11,565 nt of DNA from Trebouxia sp. TZW2008 (lineage: Eukaryota; Chlorophyta; Trebouxiophyceae; Trebouxiales; Trebouxiaceae). Each line of letters opens with the position of its first letter. Positions within the stretch are counted from its first letter, which is position 1. The position numbers were made by a program, and so were the translations under genes. The notes under the pieces are model-generated. The model saw only the letters and a program-made list of their open reading frames with translations. It did not search any database and was not told the origin of the DNA. Of this stretch, positions 9,401-11,565 are shown piece after piece. The stretch lies in contig BDIU01000006.1 of the NCBI GenBank assembly GCA_002118135.1, forward strand, positions 1 through 11,565, written 5' to 3'.

Positions 9401-10163
9401 GGTAGTAGTCGCATATGTCCATAAACTCCCTGTATCTCACTTTATAAACATGCCTTAGTGTAGGATATCTATACTGTAACGAGCCAAATTCACGAGAGAA
9501 AAGGAAAGGGTTTTTTATCCTTTCACCATATCCATAAACGAGACCCCGTTGCATACCACCGTAGGTATCTTGAAAAATCTTTTCTACTATTTTGAGAAAA
9601 CACCTGCGAGTTTTTACTCTATTAGATCTACTAGAGGGAGTGTTAAGAAGGTCAATAAGTTCTGGCATATAGGCGCCTACAGCGCCCCCCCAGTCATCAC
9701 ATAGATCTTCTAGGTTAGTATCCATGTTCTGTAACAGAACATCTATTCTTTTCGGTAGCAAAGAGTCGTCAAAATTCTCGATAAATCTTTCTAAGTTTTG
9801 AGATGATACTTCAAGCCCTGCAACAGTAGGCTTTCCCAAGTTTTTAACGGTAGCTTGAGTATGTTTACCATTCTTAAGGTTTTCTATTTTTGGTTGATAA
9901 ACAACAAACACTGGGACAGACACCATACAAAAGAAGACTAAACCAACAACTTTTGTTTTCTTTACATTTAAAGACCTAAAAGACTTTTTTATTGTGGCTA
10001 AGACAAAAAGACGATACTTTACAAGAAACACTACAACTAAGAAGGATAAAACATTTGTTGTTCTAATTTTAGGACCTTTGGTACTTTCTTCAGCTAAAGA
10101 TTTACCAATCTTTTGGAGTGCATGGTTTATAGTATTAGAAATTCTTATAAAACGAATGGGCAT
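462..10163 (-). CDS. ftsH: Giant plastid FtsH-like AAA+ protein (Ycf2/Orf2971 type), protease site degenerate
   Basis: Uninterrupted 3233-residue frame. ATG at 10161-10163 is the first after an in-frame stop (10185-10187); TAA at 462-464. No Shine-Dalgarno motif lies just upstream; the nearest G-run (10209-10215) is about 46 nt away. Visible in order: hydrophobic segments at residues ~37-57 and ~72-89; repeated D/Y/W-rich modules (~190-980); low-complexity linkers; basic block ~1735-1945; T-I-Q/H repeats and a Ser/Glu tract (~2058-2075); basic block ~2098-2222; hydrophobic segment 2272-2302; AAA+ domain ~2340-2600 with GPPGTGKT (2387-2394), CILFIDEID (2446-2454) and ATNRP...RPGR (2552-2568); degenerate M41-peptidase-like part ~2690-2890; charged C-terminus. 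Family knowledge: FtsH is a membrane ATP-dependent protease; plant Ycf2 with FtsHi proteins, and Chlamydomonas Orf2971, are linked to inner-envelope protein import. Inferred: a membrane-anchored ATP-driven motor without proteolysis. It is far longer than FtsH (~640-700 aa) but normal for chlorophycean homologues. The family call is firm; the import role is inferred. Confidence 0.93.
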   Translation of the reverse strand: MPIRFIRISNTINHALQKIGKSLAEESTKGPKIRTTNVLSFLVVVFLVKYRLFVLATIKKSFRSLNVKKTKVVGLVFFCMVSVPVFVVYQPKIENLKNGKHTQATVKNLGKPTVAGLEVSSQNLERFIENFDDSLLPKRIDVLLQNMDTNLEDLCDDWGGAVGAYMPELIDLLNTPSSRSNRVKTRRCFLKIVEKIFQDTYGGMQRGLVYGYGERIKNPFLFSREFGSLQYRYPTLRHVYKVRYREFMDICDYYLTKYDPLLSDKDNLSWSSKDVDYLHDCISAEREYRWVGSVYSGEPFIEKGPFVASPQVDPALADLPHSQLDEELLEIGQEELFDERVDNTLLAQMELFSNDGDFLRFRELFLDDYLLGNRAPVEELIGWYIDHLRRFIEGRVFKGCVVFSNPLANKPEYRLSVDEYMQVVEHYLQKYDPTSETLYQSQNAELFSGDVDILAAKLGFTVRSPHYEGPLLDYADPTIDRDRVSEIFYPPKRYGKSFSPMPLYPESFRDSVRPKRLSSGRPFGKVYRPTLQYPLESFSPRTYPLGYEKLLPLPFTGKKAFPPGYRGIGVKSFRSRRNPLLPENIREIVRYPDKSLDLRESARFYEQYRAQVEKADRSFWREHPEKGIEGIQTLPDDSLLYHSEPPFPGRDTSGEVEMGVEDGQEGERVSHSNVEDTPYFPLEDDGSYPYPPFLDGVDIRLKGSLTDETSLPHLSLTTMLFSKWRGKDAQTLHPFLSHPVDPELDNLMGEVDNYPSNLNPISHCNKGEFPLSDSEEPLESQSSSPFEVDTRLDTDNVFEFFEKNPVFFGIKYPMRGYDTFLLGGSNQVQENSLSSLYRSSICETELDIKSILDWYIDLGQKSELLYSNIDWAAEWILLFPQRQRPFFKEFLNKVAVTGGRAKKLGVKEIEKAINWLWRSNWLVEVVRSRSAAHWEDNDWAEDEGWQLDWREWRGDVCEDSPWLEQHTLYHWYYEKALDFYRGKVGTPENLRTGIFFLENRFFKTFEELGLDNGMCFDWEKGDNLTFDWYNPEKGEREEREERDTGSGFFGKNKRVCLTSENITTTPFLVDKKDYNALITDETIDLLFPGLDLYRCSESLPTGRDTKSLKGDEEEHPFQQQEGSEGFSVSLFEGIRGEDSPRDTSSPEGRLPPLFDIEELPLTMGSSPYYYEKSSGETFLDTKRNRLNFTTASQNQGTQQDVVFKVFLSVGRGIRRVFYNLYNYWLFLFSTPRQGLLGRPKRRIPFRKTHPVSLSFLSRDTNERRKVRYNVMIKIVTGLLQGPPLGLIKAQLPELFPTNLLFLRERMEEAHPSLLTAFTPEKDTKKGDDKVQPSIPSGDSIPSEDSIPSKTLSFPDLKGPERATEGIQSPFSAPFPEKRDEKVLKENTLSLSSQEMENGMRESEVREFEVEPTKEGEYPVPGKSFGKRYGYRGIGGSDKKEINGKETFDEKKEGKNKDEKGSLKEGKESSSLFPLDEGKESGKTRLNKKRNLSGEQFTPAFQGGRYTPTPRYSNTSNKSSKMKGLKFLKKASYILYLIEEKPKTPYPFKKPKEMIIFESFYRFRDDNELFLPIKWKRPSCENYHPPTLLNDDYKLQYRLESGYSPYYEERATELKIRSAFFRTLYPIRYLHKVRVFISKYNWYNYYLKKVKESRDTFLDNLSTILKSIWLVQKNTFVGSQIPQLEKINIYNHYSEDLRRASQGYNPLSSRYREMKLSDFKEIFLDSFLTSKEPRKPTPLFRRVRKRVRRQRRRHKNLQTPKRVSLYIQRERGGVSVPLLRKLRKSFRKRKKTAYPFNKRTHRYGAVNPGRLRQRIRAGYRHLLQRNPRTLLTYLYPSLLPNLPPDTTPRLKKRKKRQSTRSLKKKTYPQSSQIFKRKKKRRRKIRRKKLPRYVRHFRKKYPATGMEKLARARVASRIRHLLTLSKKRRKKVRKLFKGKKKKKLVIVEGVIEGLIPETRNTVQPRNNVLPNKKLFEEYTNNKQNLKELTIQRNKPLPTIHPNKAEVEEPTIQPTEKPGFGFSDVKDKLLISIKEIRDKTDEKGPLSHQIRGRIDYLYDLLSSESESSSESSSEGSSEGPTSGLYFLTSKPKPPIPPLVGRKWRKGGRSLWKKKKKQVENLSIDIRPQTGEKRRKVGSKPSKRVYRFYRKIRKRLKKNKKRKKKRLVDQQFVNHRVRVEKRYRAEGKKKKKTGRKRIKNKWKRARKVKKKRPTRRKKRFRYSRSYNVYLLPEYFYMVAVYAKTKSKHLLRAFYYYRHQLVLKDQTFHLLTAPKRFLPLLLLSLSIKLLLIPILFRPLIATLIRILKRLRKFSQNFYKSFRRSTRTANINAKKLPHTSLLTKNSPICLRDLVGFDDIRPELFDVVSNLKMSAFNRKMGRSYEFQKGFMLVGPPGTGKTVLVKALAGQAKVPVVVEAVGTLLYVNHNDKYARQNRMPLIETFKRAKRVAPCILFIDEIDTIGTEREHVMKNRQGSLWEHLFLRPSLRSKSKEKKKTRIRAQDTFSISKKIRKEKSDPTNIKSRKDKFLNQRAVTVLLQLLVELDNLSAKDAVYVIGATNRPEVLDPALTRPGRLSNLINLQRPKRSKRIEILKLHCSEITSIGRPKPSPFQTNESLAKAIVLFFKNKKWKKIIQKPLGLTEKITAPDFSSSSWDYFGHLTLGFSPADLTAVVQHSHLQAILQKTNHTIKTFEEGIDYVTTYNCRRKKNKYLSPFAYYQAGKAVIHTLLPLHPDVNIIKITSRRKNFRSRRNITYLSNIRSRPNIETRLIGLYAGKAAELLFLSLNYMSISTPKGLRKGDSFFSEKKERERLAQVSRSGERFSFSDNTSDKRQAKIDLFYQNNRPVFQSFLCQTSIGCEDLAAASHICRHIVGSLYYSNNVGAEIKTQILTTLNTSHYRDLDLFRHFIKQSRGVKEPFYDNDDIIDSLRFRFVVWSQLPNHLLTLWKDQIEDRFFEETAICKRWFTRYIPEFVGTPAEMADRPSHPVTVETFHDYLLFDARNYDRVKGFDSCAERIPKRYGIPKRLPNDNIKKGDNIEKGEERGSLLKKRETTTKNFTNQGCEGIVRLPEETRRDFESFSQRERKGRLNLLPKNDDHQTKEPVSWNELYQLDTDYISHTLIYTSFNQAFCLLDENREVLDYLVDYLFRFEVVRQEKINEILFFFGLPDRTPCTYKNETESETKNKQTTYVPLPGQTQKFEILTKLGEKYQNKEKINSVFAKNWGKGSRRGFSRFFTFNQ
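1061..1096. repeat. 18-nt in-frame tandem duplication (DNIKKG/DNIEKG)
   Basis: CGCCTTTTTCTATGTTAT at 1061-1078 is repeated with one change at 1079-1096, encoding DNI(K/E)KG twice. It adjoins the repeat island at 1101-1141 in the C-terminal tail. Confidence 0.85.
1101..1141. repeat. Repeat-family island inside the coding region, C-terminal
   Basis: Two copies of ATCTTTTCGG(T/G)ATAC in direct orientation, joined by a GTATAC palindrome, encode IPKRYGIPKRLP (residues 3010-3021). The PKRYG peptide repeats that at 491-495. The island lies in the charged tail after the peptidase-like domain. Confidence 0.82.
1494..2096 (-). other. Degenerate FtsH (M41) peptidase-like domain
   Basis: Residues ~2690-2890. 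The zinc-binding motif AYHEAGHA of active FtsH is here AYYQAGKA (2710-2717): the first His is Tyr2712, the catalytic Glu is Gln2713 and the second His is Lys2716. Downstream, AGKAAELLF resembles the family's AGRAAEELIF, and SIGCEDLAAASHICR resembles TGASNDLxxATxIAR, with D2854 in the place of the third zinc ligand. The fold appears kept while catalysis is lost, as known for plant FtsHi proteins and Ycf2. All three substitutions are read directly; loss of protease activity is inferred from them. Confidence 0.9.
2364..3146 (-). other. AAA+ ATPase domain of the FtsH-like protein
   Basis: Residues ~2340-2600. The entry segment DLVGFDDIRPEL (from 2346) matches the FtsH entry DVAGIDEAKEEL. Walker A GPPGTGKT is at 2387-2394, with catalytic-loop K2393 and T2394. 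Walker B is CILFIDEID at 2446-2454, with D2451 and E2452. The second region of homology reads VIGATNRPEVLDPALTRPGR, keeping D2560, R2565 and R2568, which by alignment correspond to E. coli FtsH D307, R312 and R315. ATP binding, hydrolysis and arginine-finger contact therefore look intact. Two deviations are visible: about 56 extra, mostly basic residues between Walker B and the SRH, and loss of a recognisable F-V-G pore loop. After RPGR the usual FDR is LSN. Confidence 0.93.
3257..3349 (-). other. Hydrophobic (membrane) segment just before the AAA+ domain
   Basis: Residues 2272-2302, starting FLPLLLLSLSIKLLLIP, are strongly hydrophobic with single Lys and Arg breaks and a basic tail (KRLRKF). 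They lie about 45 residues before the start of the ATPase domain, where the last membrane span of ordinary FtsH sits. This could be one long span or a membrane hairpin. Confidence 0.65.
3498..3872 (-). other. Highly basic Lys/Arg block 2 of the FtsH-like protein
   Basis: Residues ~2098-2222 form a second poly-basic region (KRVYRFYRKIRKRLKKNKK, KKKKKTGRKRIKNKWKRAR, KVKKKRPTRRKKRFR). It lies between the Ser/Glu tract and the third hydrophobic segment, so it would sit beside the membrane. No known fold was recognised. Confidence 0.7.
3937..3986. repeat. 12-nt in-frame tandem repeat (Ser/Glu tract)
   Basis: About 3.5 units of C(C/T)TTCACTGGA(G/A) start at 3937, 3949, 3961 and 3973. On the minus strand they encode a Ser/Glu-rich tract (residues ~2058-2075: S-S-E-S-E-S-S-S-E...) that separates the T-I-Q/H repeat region from basic block 2. 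The composition suggests a flexible acidic linker between two basic blocks. Confidence 0.87.
4329..4961 (-). other. Highly basic Lys/Arg block 1 of the FtsH-like protein
   Basis: Residues ~1735-1945 are dominated by Lys and Arg clusters such as RRVRKRVRRQRRRHK, KKRKKR, KRKKKRRRKIRRKK and KGKKKKK, with no hydrophobic span. The plus strand is correspondingly T/C-rich here. The segment contains one module of the intergenic repeat family (4622-4650). The charge suggests contact with nucleic acid or acidic lipids, but no named domain was recognised. Confidence 0.7.
4622..4650. repeat. Short repeat-family insertion in basic block 1
   Basis: GGGGGTAGTATCCGGGGG followed by AAGGTTCGGTAAAAG is the same module combination found in both flanking repeat fields. 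It encodes the proline-rich LLPNLPPDTTPRL interruption within otherwise Lys/Arg-rich sequence, consistent with an in-frame insertion. Confidence 0.78.
5861..5920. repeat. Repeat-family island inside the coding region
   Basis: Sixty nt of intergenic-type modules (CCCCTATACCCCTATACCC, GTATCTTTTACCGAAGC, GGGTACCGGATACT) encode residues ~1415-1435. The peptide KRYGYRGIGG (1426-1435) shares YRGIG with residues 565-569, because the same module is read in the same frame. Confidence 0.87.
6121..6170. repeat. 18-nt in-frame tandem repeat (SIPS(G/E)D units)
   Basis: Units of GAAGGGATACTGTC(T/C)(T/C)CC start at 6121, 6139 and 6157 (the last is partial). On the minus strand they encode the hexapeptide repeat D-S-I-P-S-(G/E/K) at residues ~1331-1348. 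GAAGGGATAC is a module of the intergenic family, so this looks like a tandem expansion of an inserted repeat in a linker. Confidence 0.88.
6716..6796. repeat. Repeat-family hairpin cluster inside the coding region
   Basis: Consecutive inverted repeats include CTCCCTTCGGGAG, a CGGGGAGAATCCTCTCCCCG palindrome-like element, and an 11-bp stem with a 4-nt loop (6759-6769 with 6774-6784, loop CAAA). They encode part of an acidic, Gly/Ser-rich linker (residues ~1123-1150) between the W-rich region and later linkers. Confidence 0.8.
8383..8711. repeat. Repeat-family island inside the coding region (largest)
   Basis: About 330 nt inside the ftsH-like gene (residues ~485-594) are assembled from intergenic modules: GGGGTACCGG, CCCCTATACCCCTATACCCC, GTATCTTTTCGGGG, CGAAGGG, and a CGTATCCC-AA-GGGATACG hairpin at 8522-8539. 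Positions 8679-8701 are a 23-nt exact reverse-complement match to 32 bases into line 301, that is 332-354 of the left repeat field. The translated segment is Pro/Tyr/Arg/Gly-rich (YPPKRYG at 489-495, YRGIGV at 565-570) and has no stop in the coding frame. Confidence 0.88.
9897..10055 (-). other. Paired N-terminal transmembrane segments
   Basis: Residues ~37-57 (NVLSFLVVVFLV...) and ~72-89 (VVGLVFFCMVSVPVFVVY) are hydrophobic and flanked by Lys/Arg, including KYR and the KKSFRSLNVKKTK linker between them. This is the two-span anchor expected of FtsH-type proteins, but separated from the ATPase domain by over 2200 residues. A further hydrophobic stretch at 2272-2302 lies just before the ATPase domain. 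Confidence 0.75.
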
Positions 10164-10347
10164 AAAGTGTTTGATTAACAGTTTTTAATCTTAAATCTTG
10201 TGTTTTTTCCCCCCCTCTCTTGTTTAAAGAAACCCAGTAACCCAAAAAAGAAAGAAGAGAGCCTACTTTCCCGTAGTAACTACTTTACAAAGATTATTTT
10301 CATAATGAGCCTTGTATCCCTTCTCCGGTAAAAAGAAAGAAGTACGT

Positions 10348-10441
10348 AAGGGGCTTACAATCTCTGTATCCCTTCTCCGGTAAAAACCCTTTTCTTTTTA
10401 CCGGAGAAAACAAAAAGGGATACAGAGATTGTAAGCCCCTT
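10348..10441. promoter_or_regulatory. Long foldback (inverted repeat) upstream of the gene
   Basis: A perfect 27-bp inverted repeat (10348-10374 with 10415-10441) encloses a second 13-bp one (10374-10386 with 10395-10407, sharing one base with the first arm). The bulge at 10408-10414 is AAACAAA and the loop at 10387-10394 is CCCTTTTC. Part of the left arm (22 nt, 10365-10386) repeats exactly at 10313-10334. It lies 185-278 nt before the start codon. It may be a 5' UTR stem, an RNA-processing or stability element, or a foldback repeat. Confidence 0.75.
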
Positions 10442-10442
10442 T

Positions 10443-10496
10443 TTACAATGAGATTGTAATCCTTTTAGGAAACGAAATGGGGAGATCTCATTGTAA
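10443..10496. promoter_or_regulatory. Alternative ATTGTAA hairpins in the 5' flank
   Basis: TTACAATGAGAT (10443-10454) is a perfect 12-bp inverted match to ATCTCATTGTAA (10485-10496), with a 30-nt loop. The same left arm also pairs locally as TTACAAT-GAG-ATTGTAA (10443-10459). The two structures exclude each other. Any function is inferred. Confidence 0.5.
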
Positions 10497-10583
10497 CTAC
10501 CCTCTTCGTCCCCTTTTCGTCTCTTTTTCGTCCCCTTTAATTGGGTTACAAATACAAGGATTGTTTTCTGTATGATTTTTTTC

Positions 10584-10603
10584 TTTCTTTTTTAAAAAAG
10601 AAA
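10584..10603. terminator. T/A-rich perfect palindrome, possible terminator or processing stem
   Basis: TTTCTTTTTTAAAAAAGAAA is a 10+10 perfect palindrome. It could terminate a transcript on either strand or simply be low-complexity sequence. With no gene seen on its right side, the role is uncertain. Confidence 0.3.
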
Positions 10604-10676
10604 AGATGATTTTCCGCACAAAAACTATGTATCCTTAAGTCTTTTCTTTGAACAGTTTTTAATAATTTGTAAAGGG

Positions 10677-11565
10677 AGGGGTAGTATCCGGAAGAAAGTC
10701 TACTTTCTTTTCGGGATACGAAGAAAGTCTACTTTCTTTTCGGGATAGGAAGAAAGTCTCCTAAGGGGTACGAATCCTTTTTTCCCCGTACGTATCCCGA
10801 AAAGATACGGGATACGAAGAAAGTCGGTAAGGGATACCCCCCGAAAAGGTACGGGGTAGTATCCGGGGTTTTTTACGGTAAAAGCTTCGGAAAGTATAGT
10901 ACCCCGAAAAGCTTCGGAAAGTCTAGTACCCCGAAAAGATACTACGAAGGGATACGAGAAAAGTCTCGAAGGGATACGAAAAGCTTCTCGTATCTTTTCG
11001 GGATACGAGAAAAGTCTCCCCGTACCCCTATACCCCGAAGGGGTACCGGATACTACCCCTATACCCCTTCGGGGTACGGGGTACCGGATACTACCCCTAT
11101 ACCCCGTATCTTTTCGGGGTACCGGGAGAAGCTCTTCCGGATACTACGATACTACCCCTTCGGGGTACAAGCTTCGGGTTATCTTTTCGGGGTAGTATCC
11201 GGAAGGGATACTCCCCGTACCCCGAAGGGGTATAGGGGTAGTATCCGGTAAAAGATTCGGGGGATTATCCGGTACCCCGTACCCCGAAGGGGTATAGGGG
11301 TAGTATCCGGTACCCCTTCGGGGTAGTATCCCTTCGGGGTATAGGGGTAGTATCCGGTAAAAGATTCGGGGGATTATCCCTTTGGGGTAGTATCTTTTCG
11401 GGGTAAAGTCTAGTACGAAGGGATACGAAGAGCTTCGGTAAAAGCTTCGGGTTATCCTTTCGGGTTAGTATTCGGTACCCCGAAAAGCTTCGGGTTATCT
11501 TTTCGGGGTATAGGGGTAAAGTCTAGTACCCCTTCGGGGTATAGGGGTAAAGTCTAGTACGAAGG
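10677..11565. repeat. Palindromic GC-rich repeat field, right flank
   Basis: This is an 889-nt non-coding mosaic of the same module family as the left flank. Exact internal direct repeats include 44 nt (11227-11270 and 11336-11379) and 28 nt (11040-11067 and 11078-11105). The 45-nt block at 11297-11341 is identical and in the same orientation to blocks at 77-121, 191-235 and 230-274. Nearest the gene lies a different module with GAAGAAAGTCTAC (see the tandem entry). No reading frame or RNA gene was recognised; the field runs off the right edge. Confidence 0.92.
10691..10759. repeat. 29-nt tandem repeat, about 2.3 copies
   Basis: Units start at 10691, 10720 and 10749 (the third partial), with a further fragment near 10815. 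Copies 1 and 2 differ only in the last base. Each unit carries AAGAAAGT and ACTTTCTT arms separated by CT, a tight 8-bp inverted repeat (10692-10699 with 10702-10709 in copy 1), followed by TTTTCGGGATAC from the general repeat family. Confidence 0.88.

Larger units (their letters stand above)
10164..10676. other. AT-rich 5' flank of the ftsH-like gene, non-coding
   Basis: This is 513 nt between the start codon and the right repeat field. No ORF, tRNA or clear bacterial-type -35/-10 pair was recognised. It holds a large foldback (10348-10441), ATTGTAA-type hairpins (10443-10496), T/C tracts with three CGTC(C/T)C(C/T)TTT-like units (10507-10540) and a T/A palindrome (10584-10603). A 13-nt AACAGTTTTTAAT repeat occurs at 10177-10189 and 10651-10663. 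It most likely carries the promoter and 5' UTR. Confidence 0.6.

Noticed and set aside
10201..10222. G-run (AGAGAGGGGGGG on the minus strand) as ribosome binding site
   Set aside because: It is about 46 nt or more from the start codon, far outside normal Shine-Dalgarno spacing.
10677..11565. Transposon or insertion sequence
   Set aside because: No transposase frame, defined ends or target duplication; the structure is a mosaic of short modules.

Overview
The window looks like a plastid (chloroplast) genome segment from a green alga, most likely in Chlorophyceae (Chlamydomonadales-like). Two things point there. First, one enormous FtsH/Ycf2-like reading frame (3233 codons) fills 84% of the window; giant FtsH-like frames of this kind (for example ORF2971 of Chlamydomonas reinhardtii) are typical of chlorophycean plastids. 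Second, the frame sits between dense fields of short, GC-rich, palindromic repeats, as in repeat-bloated chlorophycean plastomes. Species cannot be named from the sequence.

Layout: (1) 1-375, a mosaic of palindromic modules (CCCCTTCGGGG, GTATCC, CCGAAAAGCTTCGG types) running off the left edge. (2) 376-461, a short AT-richer 3' flank of the gene with a weak stem-loop. (3) 462-10163 on the minus strand, one uninterrupted gene. It has two N-terminal membrane spans, degenerate repeated modules rich in D, W and Y, long low-complexity linkers, two very basic blocks separated by Ser/Glu and T-I-Q/H repeats, a third hydrophobic segment, an AAA+ ATPase domain with intact Walker A, Walker B and SRH arginines, and a peptidase-like domain whose zinc site is destroyed. 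(4) 10164-10676, the 5' flank: AT-rich, non-coding, with a near-perfect 94-nt foldback and mutually exclusive smaller hairpins. (5) 10677-11565, a second repeat field sharing exact 45-nt blocks with the left field and running off the right edge.

The protein is best read as a membrane-anchored, protease-dead AAA+ motor of the Ycf2/FtsHi/Orf2971 kind, which in plants and Chlamydomonas is associated with ATP-driven protein import at the inner envelope. The most unusual feature is the relation between repeats and gene. Repeat modules of the intergenic type are embedded inside the ORF at five or more places, without breaking the frame, and the same module is read in the same frame each time (for example PKRYG, YRGIG), giving recurrent repeat-derived peptides. 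No tRNA, rRNA, second protein gene, intron, intein or insertion sequence could be supported.
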